Source: Massospora cicadina (lineage: Eukaryota > Entomophthoromycota > Entomophthoromycetes > Entomophthorales > Entomophthoraceae). Taken from it: a stretch of DNA of 64,000 bases. The notes beneath the pieces were generated by a model. It did not search any database. It saw only the letters and a list, made by a program, of their open reading frames with translations, and was not told the origin of the DNA. Shown in pieces: positions 44,860 through 57,099 of the stretch (positions are counted from its first letter, which is position 1; each line of letters starts with the position of its first letter). Location: positions 23,429-87,428 of the forward strand of contig JAKSZP010009585.1 in assembly GCA_022478985.1 (NCBI GenBank), given 5' to 3'. A program made the translations under genes and the position numbers.

Positions 44860-45870
44860 ATTATCATGAGCGCACATTGGGCAGTTAGACATGGTGGCAT
44901 GTGCAAGACGTTGAAATTTTTGATCCCTCACTATTATTGGAAAGCATGAACTTTGACGTGCTGGAAACAATATCCTACTGCCATCAGTGTTAAGTGTAAA
45001 ATCTGTTCTGCCAGTAAACTTCATACTGGTTAGTGAAACGACATTTTTATTGACATATGGTTTATCTTGATGTCGCTGGCACTTTGCCAAAGGAGCTAAC
45101 TGTCCAAATACATTCTGGTAGTGATTGACCACTTTACCAGATGGGTTGAGGTGCAGGTGATACAGGACTTGGGGGCGTTCACAGTGGCCAAAATCATAAT
45201 GGAATTTATTCAACGCCATGGCTGCCCTCAGTTCCTCCTTACTGATAATGGAACTAACTTCACATCCCACATCCTCCCAAAGCTAAATGAGCTAATGGCC
45301 ATCCGTGGGGTTCTAACAACAATGTATCACCCTGAGTCAAATGGAATGGTCAAGCTTTTATGCTACATTAGTGAACATACTCCAAAAATTAGTAGCGGAA
45401 CAACCCTCAAATTGGGTTCTCTTCTTTCCACCGCTGTCTTCACCTATTATATTAGCTATCATTCCACCATGGGGAAGAGCCCCTTTCAATTACTGTATGG
45501 ACGACACCCTGCTATTCCAATGCTGCTATATTCTTGTGTAGAAGATACTGGCGAGTTGGATCCCCAACTTTACTTGACAACCCTATCCAACATGCTAATA
45601 AAGTTGCTAACTGAAGCATATTCCTTCAGCTTAGCCAAGAAGATTAAGAATTATGCTGCTGATCAGGTACAGGATACCTTTTAGCTCAGTTCAAAGATGG
45701 GGACATGGTTCTATTCCATGACCTACACGGGTTTGGGCAGAATTACAAGTTGGCCAGTATCTGAAATAAGATGTTTAAGATATTGAAAAAAGATGCTGAC
45801 GCTTATACTATTAAGGACCTCACAAGCGGAGGGACCATTAACCAAGTGCACTCAAAGTTCATCCATTCAT
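44860..45870 (+). pseudogene. Integrase of element C
   Basis: The zinc-binding part (AHWAVRHGGMCKTLKF) is at about 44,870-44,920. The catalytic core at 45,060-45,350 has YLDVAGTLP, LTDNGTNFTSHILPKLNEL (second Asp kept) and SNGMVKLL, where the catalytic Glu has become Lys. SPFQLLYGRHPAIPMLLYSCVED follows at about 45,478-45,550 and the C-terminal region runs to about 45,870. Confidence 0.88.
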
Positions 45871-45889
45871 AAAAACAATAGGAGCCTTA

Positions 45890-45909
45890 TTGTCCAGTCA
45901 AGGGGGTAA
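45890..45909 (+). promoter_or_regulatory. Polypurine tract of element C
   Basis: gtccagtcaagggggtaa directly before the 3' LTR, the same motif as in B. Confidence 0.75.
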
Positions 45910-46503
45910 TGTTGAAATTACAATATGACTGGACAATAAACCCTATGTCATTATGGCAGAATGGGTAGAATCCACTGAGCCTGATTATTAAATACAATTA
46001 TTTGAGCGCCTTAGGATGAGGCGATATTGGATGAAAGGATAATATTGTTTTGCCTCCAAATCAGGCAATAAGGTAATGTTGATGATTAACTAATAATGAG
46101 ATGTCAATGTATGATGGATGTTGAGTGAATCGCCTAGAATTAAGGCGATTGAGAATTTTTTTAAATGATGAACCCTTCTGGAACCAATGAGAATACAGAG
46201 GATCAAATAGTCTAAACAAAATGGCTGGTATCAACCAAAGTTGCAGAGATATAAGCAAGAAGAGTAGATGAAAGAGGAGGGTTGTTAGTAGAAGATAGTG
46301 AGAAGACCGGGAAGGATCCGTTATCAGTATTAGATTAATTTAGAGAAGTTTCATCAGGGCTATTGCTCCATATTTATTGTAAGTTTATTGCGTTGTTTTG
46401 AGGACAACAATCTTTATATCGTCAGTCCTATGCTCAGTGAGCTTGACCCTGTGCAAATAACCCTCAGCATATCTCTGCTATACCTCTGAAAACAACATCT
46501 ACA
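45910..46503 (+). repeat. 3' LTR of element C
   Basis: About 594 bp, matching 40,410-41,000. The bases just beyond it (actacaggg.gtccc at about 46,512) resemble the start of the internal region, which could be chance or the edge of a second, tandem copy. Confidence 0.88.
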
Positions 46504-47393
46504 CCACAAGAACTACAGGGCGTCCCTCCTCATAATTAAATTGGTTGCTAAGCCACTGGTATCCTGGGATTTCACGTGGTTGTCACAACCCATAATAAAA
46601 GACTAGTCTTACTTAAATAAGAAGAATCCATGACATAATGAACCTACCAATAACCTCAGCACTTTCCGCCCTCCTCCTAGGATCATGCAAGACAGTTGAT
46701 TATTAGATAACAATGACCCTACTTTCCCTCTGTGACCTGGTCTTCTCTTATTGGTAACTTGTTTATTAAGTAGGGCATTCAACCAGATTATATTATCACG
46801 GGGCAATGACCTTACAGCACAAGGAAATCTGTCGTCTCTTTCAGTAGGTGTGGTGGTAGTGGGGTACCACCAGTTCCCTCACAAGAAGTTGCAGAACATG
46901 TGCTTGATGACATGGAGAAACTTAATTTACGCTTTAGATCTGTGGGTTCTCAAATCACTTCTCCTAATGATTTAAAAAGAAAAGTGGCTCTCTTAGAAGC
47001 TTTAGAGGGAGAGAATCGCGGCTGGGTTAGAGGTGTGCTACGCTCTGTAAAAAAATGTGGAATCATAATCCCTTATTGAATCTAGTATCTGTTGCAGTAC
47101 TAGCACATAAATCTAGAGCTTTCCGACTCTTTCATCTCTTCATCCTTCTACCTTGGCGTCTCTGATCTGTCTTCACTCATAGAAGCCTTCATAGCATTGG
47201 TTCCTTCAGTTAGGATTCCTAAGAGCATTGGAGTGTCAGCCTTTTTGAGCAGCCTTGGACACAACATCATCCAGCAATTCCATATGGGATCCTCTTTTGT
47301 TTTTTTTATAGGCAAAAAACTCATTGTAATATTTTATTATGGCAAAACCCATCCATGCAACCATACCCTCAGTGGTAGCTATGTCATCCTCTC
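46504..47393 (+). pseudogene. Element G, left part: gag-like relic
   Basis: A plus-strand frame at about 46,880-47,070 reads AEHVLDDMEKLNLRFRS and LLEALEGENRGWVRGVLRS, which looks like Gag or another structural protein but is not assignable to a family with certainty. It ends at the insertion point of element D; beyond D, protein-like sequence with protease and reverse transcriptase continues at 58,748-60,171 on the same strand. I read the two as one older Ty3/Gypsy element split by D. Confidence 0.5.
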
Positions 47394-47961
47394 TGTTGGG
47401 ATTCCGAACTAAATTGAAGATCATAATGAGGTAGATGATGAGAATCAAACCTGAGCCGTCAAATTAGCTGAAACTTTATTGGGGATAATCCCCCAAAAAT
47501 TTCCAGCCATCTTGACATTGGGGACTATCCTCAACTAATGCATTCACATATTACTCACCCAAAACCCCCTGATATCAGGGCTCAAACCTGAGCTATGCGG
47601 CGAGCAGATCCTATTTTACTGAGTTAATAAGCCTGCTACAGAATCCCTGATTTGTAACAATTAGATATCTTAGCTTGGACCTCCTTGAAATGGACTAGGT
47701 AACCTCCCTTATCTCCCTTATAATTTCTTTTCTAAGCAGATAAAGATTACTCTCTTCCTTGCCAATTTGATTCAAATCGGCAAATCTCTATTAACTTAGG
47801 GAAGAAACATATTTAGGATTTACTACTCCTGATATAGTACCAAGAGTAAAGACTTTTCGACCAAGAAAAGCATAAAGGTAATTACAACACCCAAAAGCTT
47901 TGTGTCCCCTGGCCTATAAATTAAAAAGAATAAGAGGTCTAAACCCTTAATACTGACAAAA
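47394..47961 (+). repeat. 5' LTR of element D
   Basis: 568 bp, matching 58,176-58,742. Read on the minus strand, its middle (47,570-47,650) contains a tRNA-like T-arm, TCAGG TTTGAGC CCTGA, with a B-box match. Confidence 0.88.
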
Positions 47962-48004
47962 CTGATGCTCCCTGCCAGTCCACCCTGAGTTCCCAGTGAA
48001 TATA

Positions 48005-48720
48005 TAAGTAAACAAAAAATTAACCATAACAATTCAGCGTCAGACCTCTTTTTAGATCAGGAAAGCCTTAAACTTTTGGAAATTTTACCTGCTTTGAGCA
48101 CGGGATGGAACAACGATTTCTCAAAGTTGAGCAGAACCAACTTGAACTTTGAGAGGTGACTACAAAGCACTAAAGCACAATTTGCATTTAACCCCTCATT
48201 GCCACCAAATTGGCCCTTTATGCCGCTCATGATTAGGTAGACTCAATAATTGAAGATATTAACACCTTACAAAATAAAGTGGACGCCCTCCACCCTTACA
48301 AAACGTCCAGAAATATCAGTTCCTCTTTAGATAAAAACGTTTCCCATTGTTAGTTCACATTATTCTGCTGTTAACCACTCAGTGGCACATTAAAACCGTC
48401 GTTCAAAGAGAACTACTTCTCAGGCTTAGGGAGCATCTTCTTTTTCTTATTTTGTTATGAAAGTGCTATGTAGGAAGCCACTAATACCCAAAGTCTTAAA
48501 CATCTAACTAACTGTCTTAGTCTATAGCTCAAGACATTATGGTACCTCATCAATGCATTGCCAGCTTGGAATGAAGCCAAGCCTGCCTTGCTTTGGGAAT
48601 TTGGGAGCGACCTAACTTTATCCAACTAAAAGCAAATTTTTATGGGTATAAGCCTTAATCAAAAATAAACTTCCAGTGATTTTGCTCACCATTTTTACCT
48701 TAAAGCTCAAACGTTATTCT
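48005..48720 (+). pseudogene. Gag of element D, part 1
   Basis: Weakly protein-like sequence leading into the LINE insertion point. The reading crosses the LINE: KAQTLFS... resumes at 54,026 after removal of one copy of the 16-bp duplication. Confidence 0.45.
48705..48720. repeat. Target-site duplication of LINE copy 3 (left)
   Basis: gctcaaacgttattct, repeated exactly at 54,010-54,025. Confidence 0.93.
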
Positions 48721-48845
48721 TTTATTTTTATTTAAATTTATTGCGGGGAAGGCTGACCATGGGACGGACACTTCTGATATGACTCAGGAAAGACAAACTT
48801 AGCACCAGGGGAGGCACCCCAGAGAAGAGATGCTATCTCTTGTTG

Positions 48846-51800
48846 CTAGCGGGAACGCCACTTATGGGGGAGGGGGAGGAAACGTGTTAAGGGGCCATAG
48901 CCACAATTGAGCACTTGTGGAGGAAGGGGTCTGATTTGATGAACCAGACTGGGAACAAGGAAGAGACCAGCTGTCGGCGATGTGGTGGGAGGTATCCAAA
49001 CATCCACGCTTAAAAGTGGTCCACCAAATGAGACCGGAATCTGTGGACAGCTTCTGGGAGGGTGGGGATGGAGCCAGCTATGGCATCCAAGACAAATCGT
49101 GTGGATAGTCCACATGGCGATTGCAACCACCAGAGCACGGAGGGAGGGTGGAAGGGGGGAGGCCATTGATGAAGCAAACATATCTCTTGACAGACTGAAG
49201 GGATGCGTTTGATCCTGGCCCAGCAGACATGAACTTCGCGCCATATCACTTTAGAGGTGGGGAACTTCTCCAGGCGGTGGAACAGCGTTCCATACTGGCC
49301 ACACACGACACAGGATGAGTGTAAAGCGTTAGAGTGCTCAGCTGTATGATACACCCGCCTCAGGCAGCGCCACACATGGTAGCGGACTTGAGGCTGCAAC
49401 AGAGGATGGTGTGCGTATTTCCAGATAGTCTTTTGGGTTTTAGTGGAATAAGGGATGTCCATCATGTCCAGGTAGTCCACCCTGGATAAAACATGGGGTC
49501 GAATGGGGATCACGCCATCATGGATGGGTAGCCCCTGTACCTCTTGTGTGAACTGAGGAGAGGGGCGGCCTCTTCAGGTTGTATGTCCGCTAATACGAAT
49601 TCTCCACTCTGCGATTCACATGGAGAGTAGGATTCGTTTGTAGAGGGTTTTAGTCCCGTGAGGACCTGTGGCCAATGTGTGTAATGCGAGGTATTGCATC
49701 AGGGAGTGGGGGTTTGATGGATTGTTGAGGCCCAAGGCTCAGGAGAAGTTGGAGCAGGCCGCGCAGGACCAGTGTTGGGATGGGAGTGTAGGAGTGGTGA
49801 CGGCCGCGATCCAGGTGCCCAGGATCTTGGCAGCATGGGCTTTGAAGTCAAGCAGGCCCATGCCACCTTGATGATGAGGGCCAAACATGACCTCTAGCCG
49901 TACTTGTGGAGGGCGGCCTGACCAAAGCCATCCTTGCAGCAAAGCATACAGGGATTTGAAGAAGCTTGGGGAGAAGGGGATGGCGTGGGCTCCGAACCAG
50001 ACTTTGGATAGGAGCATAGAGTTGGCAAGAACAACCCTGCCAGTGAGGGTAGTAGGGTGGGCTCTGAGAGAGGCGATTTGCTTCGTCACGTTGTTCAGTA
50101 TATAGCACTCCATTACTGCTGACGCATATCCGCCTGCCTCCATCCACACGCCCAGATGGCGCACCGGTCCTATGGTAGGACGTGGCATGAAGGGGAGCAC
50201 CAGTGGAGCGGTGTGTGTTGAGTTAGTAAGGCGTGGACGTGGGCGAGCAGATGGGCTGGGTTGGGAACTAATTGCTGGGGCCCAGCAGTTCTGAAACTGA
50301 CCAAGGAGGATGATTTCGGTTTTGGAGGCGTTCAGTGCCACGTTGCTTACCTGGTAATATTCCTGGATGAGGGCTTCAAGCGCGCATGCATCTTTGTTAT
50401 TAGACACCCGCACCACGCAATCATCTGCAAATGCCATCATCTTGACTGGGGTTTGGCTTGGCACATGGACCCCAGTGAGTTAGGCATTCACATTTCGCAG
50501 TAGTGGGTCATGACTGAAGTTGTATAAGAGTGGGCTGATGGGGTCCCCTTGTTGCAAGCCCCTTTGAGGGCGGACTACTTCCGTTAAGAAGTCAGGGCCA
50601 CGCACTGCCATTGTTGCAGATTCCGTGAGCAGCATCACCCAGTTAATGAAGCGGGGGGTAGGCGGAATTGATGGAGGCAGGCCCTTAGGTATTCCCAGTT
50701 TACTCTATCGTAGGCCTTTTGTTGGTCTAAGAATACCAGTGCCCCAGAGGCTGTGGACTGACATGCATTAGCCACGGAGTGCAAGTTATTCCAAATCGAC
50801 CTTCTGGGGATGAAACCAAATTGTTCTTGGGAGATGGTGGCAGATGCTACAGTCCTTAAACTGTTAGCATATCTTTTGTTAAAATTTTGGTGTCTGTGTT
50901 TGTTAGAGAAATGGGGCGCCAGTTGGCTAAGTCAAGATTATCCCCTTTCTTGAAGAGTGTGACAGTAAAGGCCTCATGTCCTCCTGGTAGGAGGCGCGTT
51001 TCCAACAGGCTTTGGTTAAGTGAGGCGAGCAGCAATGGGGATATATATTTGAAATATTTTTTGTAGAACTCATATGGAATGCCATCTGGGCCTGGGCATT
51101 TTCAGTTTGGTGCACCGCAAATGGCTGTCCATAATTTGTTCAGAGTAATTAAACTCATTATTTCTGGGTATCAGAAAATGGTGCGGATATGAGCTCAGTC
51201 AAGAAATTCTGTCATTTCAGCCGGCTGAATTGGTTCAGCTCAGTATAACTTGGAGTAATATTTTTGCATTTCCTTTTGCCACTTCAGCCAGTGTGTCCAC
51301 AATGGAATTATCCGATCTTCGCTCCTGTGTGCAGGCCACGCTCTGGCGTGGTGTGAAAATTTTTTTAAAGAAGTATGCGGTGCACTTGTCACCTTTAGTG
51401 ATGCGTGTGGCCCTGTATTGGACACAAACCTGATGTTTGTGTTGCCTTTCAAGTGCGTTGAGGTGGGCAGCTGCCTCCGCCCACTTCCAGCCCCATGCAG
51501 GGCTGTATCCTGTGGCTGGAATGTTGGACTCACTTGAGCCAAACTCCGCCAGAGTGCGCGAGATAACCACTGATGTGGCTCGCGAGCGTCTGGAGGAGAG
51601 ATGGCGATCGTGGTGGATGGTGTCCTCTTTGAAAGTTGCCCATGTGGAAATGGGGTCCACACAGAACGGTGCAATAAACAATTTTGCCAAAGTTGCCTCT
51701 TCCACCCACATGGAAAATCCTAGTGACGCGAGCTCAGGGGGGCAGATTTTGCACCAATGTGGGGCCTTTGCAACTGTGATGGGTAAGTGGTAGGTTTTTG

Positions 51801-52490
51801 AGACCAGTCGGTGGTCAAAGAATTCCATTTTCGTTGTTTTAAAGTGGGAGATGTGGGGTTGGAATTTCGCCGGTGTTAGAATAAGGTCGATGCGGGTCAT
51901 GGACCTTAATTGGCCATCGTGGATGTGGGGACGCATCATTTTTTTGAGCAGTGGGGCATGTCACGGCAGCACATCCATTAACCCAAGGGTGGCTTTTAGA
52001 ACGCGTAGTTCTACGTGACCCTGTGGGGCGTGGGGTGAGGGAGGCCACCGGTCCATTGGTGAGGTTAGCCAACAGTTCATGTCACCAACTAGGAAAGAAT
52101 CAGGGGGTAGCGGGAGGGATTTGACTGATGAGAAAAATTCCTGACGCTTGTGTGCACCATTTGGGGCATAGATGTTGACAATTGCGTGCGCAACGTCAGC
52201 CCACGAGAAGGTGACAATGAGCAAACGGCCATTTAGGAATGTTTCTGAGGATGTGAATTTGAAAAAATTATTTTTCCAAATTAGCACCCCACAGTGCTTT
52301 GACCAAAAGGATAGGGATGGGAGGTGCATTGTTTTCCAAGCTTCCTCAGAACCTCATGGACAGTGGGACTCCTGGATGGCCAGGATATCCACGGGTAAAT
52401 TGTGTTGTAAAAACTCAGTTTCCTAGCCTGGGATGGGGAGGCCTTGAGTCTGGCGATATTCAGCATCCCTAGAGTGAAGGTTTCCCCCAT
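48846..52490 (-). pseudogene. LINE copy 3 ORF2: endonuclease, reverse transcriptase, Cys-His finger
   Basis: The ATG is at 52,488-52,490. Endonuclease blocks GDMNCWLTSPMDR, NIYAPNGA and DHRLVSK lie at about 51,240-52,490. The reverse-transcriptase catalytic FADDC is at 50,417-50,431, within the 241-residue frame at 49,739-50,464. The region upstream, including the counterpart of RGLRQGDPLSP, lies in shifted frames at about 50,500-50,900. The C-terminal finger CVVCGQYG...HRLEK is at about 49,260-49,310, with the last Cys changed (EKFP instead of EKCP). Several frame changes, largely at positions different from those in copy 2. Confidence 0.92.
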
Positions 52491-53560
52491 CGCACCTTAG
52501 GTGTGAGGGGGTGGGCCCCTGGGCCCACAGCCTCTTCAAGGTCCCCATGGGCTTTCACAGCAGTGTGGGTGTTAGCAGCAATGCTATTGGGGTTTTTGTT
52601 AATTTTTGCGGAAAGAGTCACATTGGCTTTGGCCTTCACTTTTTGTTTTCCCGACGTCGGACAAATTTTTTGTGGTGCGGATGAGTTTGATGCACCATTG
52701 AGCGGGTCAAAAAAAATTTTCAGTTGGGATAGGTCCCAAGTCAGTTTTGACTGGAGCTTGGGTGCAGCGATTGGGTGAGATTGAATCTCCCATCAGATCC
52801 TCAGATTGAGTGGCCCATTCGGCATGGGCTTCCCAATATGATTGGATGATGGATTCCTGAGTCACTTCTGCTGCGAAGGTCTCCATGTCCTCCTGGCATT
52901 GTGAGTGTGGATGGTGGTGGTGGCCTTGGCCGCTTCCTTGGCCGCGGCCCTATGGGCCTTCCTGGCCTTCTTCCGCTCCTGTGGGGAGATGGGCTTTACC
53001 AATAGGTAGCAGCCTTGTGCTCCCCACGGGAAAGCCTCCTTGGTGCTTGCAGTTGGTTCATAGTGCGCTTCTCCGCTGGCCATGGCCGCCGAGGGGTGCT
53101 CTTGGAATGTGACGCCCTCCTTGATGGGGCATGCATGCGCCTTATGGCCGAACACATCACAGTGGGTGCAAATGGGGGGCGTGCTGTCCATGGCTACCCA
53201 GAATGGGTGGGTGGTATGCCCTGTGATATCAATAAAAGTGGAGTGCGGGATCTGGGTTAGGTCCTTTGCGATCTCCTCAGTTGGGGTCAGAACTGCGATG
53301 GCTTTGCCGGTGCACAGGTGTGGCAATAGCGTGAAGCGTTGCATTTTGAAAGATTGTATTTCGCCATATACGGCGAGACCATCTTTCAGGTGTTGCTCCA
53401 AAATGTCACGTTTTACCATAGTAGGCAAAAAGTCAAACGTGAGGAAAATTTGGTTTGATTTTGTCCATCTGGTGCATTTGGTTTCAATGACCCATTGCCC
53501 TTTGGGGAGGTTGACCACTATGCGCACCGCTGCAGCCTCATTTGCTGCTATTTTGCTTTT
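52469..53560 (-). pseudogene. LINE copy 3 ORF1: RNA-binding protein with CCHC knuckle
   Basis: The frame at 52,862-53,527 includes the RRM-like segment (FLTFDFLPTMVKRDILEQHL) and the knuckle CTHCDVFGHKAHAC at about 53,130-53,172. The C-terminal part is in a shifted frame down to the conserved end RWGKPSL, whose stop falls inside ORF2 as in copy 2. The N-terminal part upstream of 53,560 is broken. Confidence 0.87.
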
Positions 53561-53969
53561 TAAAACCTAGGTCCAGCCAACCGCGTGACATGGAGTGAGG
53601 TGCAACGTACACCGCAGTCAGGAAAATTTTGTGTACATCTTCACAAAATTTTTCCCATAAGGCTGTTTTTTGGATTTCCAGATACACATGGACTCCGAAT
53701 TCCACCAACAAAAGTGGCTGGGAGTGTGGCGTGTTGATGTACTGGTTGCATCATGCTTGCCACGTGAGTATCTCTGGGGAAATTGTGACTGCCAGTTTTT
53801 TGAGATTTTTGTCTATTCTGCTGGATTCTCCAGGGCGTTTTCGAATGTTGGAGGCCGCGGGCCTTCTGCCTGCTCCTCTTACCTTGCTTGCCCAACTGCT
53901 CCCTGACATGGGCGCAGACTAATCTCTTCTGTGAGATTATCAAACTAGATTTAGTCTTGAATTATATAG

Positions 53970-53989
53970 GTTGCAAAAGTGTTTGCAAC
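53970..53989 (-). promoter_or_regulatory. Perfect hairpin at the LINE 5' end (copy 3)
   Basis: The same 8-bp stem, 4-base loop sequence as at 13,950-13,969, unchanged. Confidence 0.7.
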
Positions 53990-54009
53990 GAGAAAGAAAA
54001 GTCTAAATT

Positions 54010-54025
54010 GCTCAAACGTTATTCT
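54010..54025. repeat. Target-site duplication of LINE copy 3 (right)
   Basis: Exact copy of 48,705-48,720. Confidence 0.93.
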
Positions 54026-55060
54026 CAGAAAAACGTCTTACTTTAGATGACGTTATCACTGCTTCGTTTTTGGCGTTTAAAAATATGGCTAACATTCTAC
54101 TTTATCTTAAAGCAGTGAATTCTAATTGGACGTCTCTCCTCCATATCAAAAAAGCTATTTTGGAGTTTCCAGCAACCTACTCAAACCTACTGGGCCCACT
54201 CGTTTTAATAATAATAACAAGCCTTGGCCTCAAGTGCTAGCAGCTACACCCTCAAGTCACCTACACCTAAATTATACTACACCCATTGCAATACAACTAA
54301 AAACCCTGTAGACTTTTGTCACATCCTTCAATATAAGTCAGCGAAAAATCAGTCATTATAGGGCAAGAGGCTCCCTATGCTGATGGAAATCATGAACCTC
54401 AAGACCCTTATTCTAGCTCTAGCTCTATTCCAAGCACTTAAGGATGTTTTGTGTTAGCTGCGCCTGCAGAAATTGGCATACCTCTTTCAATTCAAGGAAA
54501 TAAAATTTTCCAGCTTTCTTACTTTTGTGTTGGTCAGTTACCCAAAAAAATTTTGGCGGTCAGCTCTTCTAAGGAAAGCTAAGCACTTGCAGATAGAACT
54601 TATTATGCATTGAACAGGCCTGAGCTTGGTCATAGCAGAATCCTCCGCTTGCTTCGTTACAAATCACTAATGAAAATTTATTAGCTGTTAATTCCCAGTT
54701 TGGATCTTCAGTGGCTTGAGTAGAGGCTGTCGTACATAAGGCTAAAGTCCTGGCAATAATCAACACTTATTTACCAGTTAACGTTATTTCCTCCCAACTT
54801 ATCCATAAGATAAAAATGGCTCCAGACTTGTTTCACAAATATGAATATGGGATGGCCAGGAATCAGTCATTTAAGGCAACAGGAAACTATTCTGCTTTAC
54901 CCCTTCAATTTGTGAAAGTTTTAATTACTCCCCCTACCATTGCATTAGAAAATGATACTTAAGAGTTGCTTATTGGGGTCCAACTGATGCGGGAGTTTAA
55001 TTGCAACATCAACCACAAAAAAATACATATCCCTATTAGGGTATTAGAGCCTGTTGATAT
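54026..55060 (+). pseudogene. Gag (part 2) and aspartic protease of element D
   Basis: Gag resumes with KRLTLDDVITASFLAFKNMA. The protease region (about 54,760-55,040) reads LPVNVISSQLIHKIKMAPDL, KYEYGMARNQSFKATG, YSALPLQFVKVL, TIALENDT, stop, ELLIGVQLMREF. It has the same block order as the protease of A-C and F, but the active-site Asp-Thr-Gly is not recognisable (NTYLPVN). Confidence 0.7.
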
Positions 55061-55599
55061 TTGAGCTCTTTGTCAAAAGTAAAAAAAGACCTGAAAAAAT
55101 GGACATAACTACTCAAATACCCATTCTTCATTTGCAAAGTTAAATACCAAGTCTCAGGGGAGAAAACTAAGTTACCCCCGGAGGCGGTGGATGCCAAAGA
55201 TGGGATCCCTCTGTATGACCCTCATCCTATCACAATACCCTCTATCTCTCAAGATATTGTGGATTCGGGGATCTAGACTCTCACCCCTCCTAATCAGAAG
55301 TTTAAGCTAAGCGGACACCCAAACCCTTCAATCAAAAAACATTGAACTGCCTAGGGATTGTAGATTTCGCCTATGTGAAATATATCCCCATCTTATTAAG
55401 GAATTTAACAAATCATTCCTCCAAGTCCCTTGGAATGAAAAAATGCTTATGTAAAACTATGTCCTATTGAGAATATCGCCAATGTGAGCTGTTTTGGCTC
55501 GTTACAAATTTAGGATTTGATCCCCTACCACTCTAGCTTTGGTCAACGATAGTATGGAGGAAAATATCACCCCTAACAAACTCCAGAATGCAAAGATTT

Positions 55600-56940
55600 T
55601 CTTAAAAGAAGTATGGTAATATTTTTTTCTTGGAACCAATTGACTTCAGAAAAATGTCCAAGGTTATTTATCAAATTGAGACTAAGGCTCACCCTCCAAT
55701 TAAATTTCAGCCATACCAAAAATCCAAAGTAGAGGAAGCTCAAGTGGCCTTAGAGTTAGTGCAACTATTTAAGGCCAGTATAATAGTGCCTTCTAAAAGC
55801 CCATGGGCTTCCCCACTCCTATGAATTTGGAAGAAGGATAGTGGCCACCTTGTTGTCATGGATTATTGCTGCCTCAATTATATCACACGAAAAGATAGCT
55901 ATCCTATGCCACATATAGATGATTCCTTATGCTTGATGACGGGATCTCATATTTTTTGATATGGATCTTGCCAGAGGATAATGGCAAGTCAATTTATTAC
56001 CAGAGGATCGTGAAAAATGCCTCACATCTCAAGTGAAGGATTATTTGAGCCCACTATAATGCCGTAGGGGTTATGTGACGCCCCTGCTACCTTCCAACGT
56101 CCATGGACGGACTCTTAGGCGGTTTAAAACGCTCTTGTGTGCTAGTTTACCTTGATGATATTACTGTTTTTTGAAACCTTTACCAAACACCTAGATCACC
56201 TTAGGCAACGCCTTTAGCAGTTTTGGCAATATCCATTAAAATAAAGCCGTCAAATTGCTCTTTCTTTCAGAGTGAGATGGATTTTTTGGGCCGCAATGTA
56301 AATAAAGCTGGAATATCCATGATGGAAAAAAAGGTCTTGGTCATTTCTAAGATGACCCCCTAAATACCTATGAGGCATACAAGTTTTCTTAGGGATAGTG
56401 GGATATTATTGCCAGTTTAATCCCACTTTGCGGACACCTCCAAGTCTCTAGTGAATTTACTAAAGAAAGAGATACCTTTCAGTGGAAAGAAGAGCAACAG
56501 CATGCCTTTGACTTGCTACATGTCTTTCTCTCCCACTTCTCAGTACTTTTCATCCAAATTCTGATAAACCCTTTCTTCTCTTTACAAATGCTACAATATA
56601 GCCATAGGAGCTATACTAATTCAATATGATGAAAAATAAGTAAACCATCCTATCGCCTATTATAGTAAGACCTTATCCAAAGCTGAGCGCAACTATAGTG
56701 TTACAGAACCTGAATGCTATGAGGTCCTACTGAAATTTACTAATTTCTGACCTTACTTATACGGGAAATATTTCATTGTAATTACTGAACGTGCTTCTTT
56801 GCAATGGCTACAACAAATGAAGCACACCAATGGGAGATTATCCCAATGGGCGTTATCTTCAAAACTACGACTTTTCTATTATCCATCAACCAGGGCCCAT
56901 ACACCAAATTAAAGATTGCCTATCCCAGCTTCCCATACTA
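55600..56940 (+). pseudogene. Reverse transcriptase and RNase H of element D
   Basis: Reverse transcriptase: KASIIVPSKSPWASPLL (55,765-55,824), VVMDYCCLNYITRKDSYPMP, LCDAPATFQR and VLVYLDDITVF, with YLDD at 56,148-56,159. RNase H: about 56,560-56,860, with HPIAYYSKTLS, ECYEVLLKF and VITERASLQWLQQ, where the TDH-type block reads TER. In-frame stops and shifts throughout. Confidence 0.82.
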
Positions 56941-57099
56941 ACTTAAACTGACCCTGAAGAGGATCGCCTCTATGACCTCTTAAAAAAATCTCATTTATGG
57001 AAGTATAAATTCCTGACCCTCCAAAAGGATTTAGCAAATAAATTGACAAAACTTTAAGTCAAGAATAGCCAATTGTACAAACTTGTGTCCAAAAAGTGG

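Larger units (their letters stand above)
40410..46503 (+). mobile_element. Ty3/Gypsy-like LTR retrotransposon C (complete structure, inactive)
   Basis: 6.1-kb plus-strand element with LTRs of about 590 bp, primer-binding site, decayed gag, protease, reverse transcriptase, RNase H, integrase and polypurine tract in order. Its LTRs are distant relatives of the A LTR and its proteins are very near those of A. Multiple stops and frameshifts, and a lost integrase Glu, make it dead. The right LTR end is uncertain by about 10 bases. actac occurs at both flanks (40,405-40,409 and 46,512-46,516) but only as a tentative duplication. Confidence 0.92.
48721..54009 (-). mobile_element. LINE copy 3, near full-length, inserted in gag of element D
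   Basis: 5.29-kb minus-strand copy of the same LINE as 8,713-13,986, with an exact 16-bp target-site duplication. It aligns with copy 2 from the 3' tail to the 5' hairpin, with scattered substitutions, many of them transitions at CpG sites, and a few single-base indels. The 3' tail here is slightly longer (tttatttttatttaaattt on the plus strand). Frameshifts disable both ORFs. Confidence 0.96.

Noticed and set aside
44800..45270. 156-codon open frame on the minus strand
   Set aside because: Antisense shadow of the integrase of element C, which has the recognisable catalytic motifs on the plus strand.
40405..46516. actac as a confident target-site duplication of element C
   Set aside because: It requires the right LTR to extend about 8 bases beyond its match to the left LTR, and the same string is part of the primer-binding site. 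Kept only as tentative.
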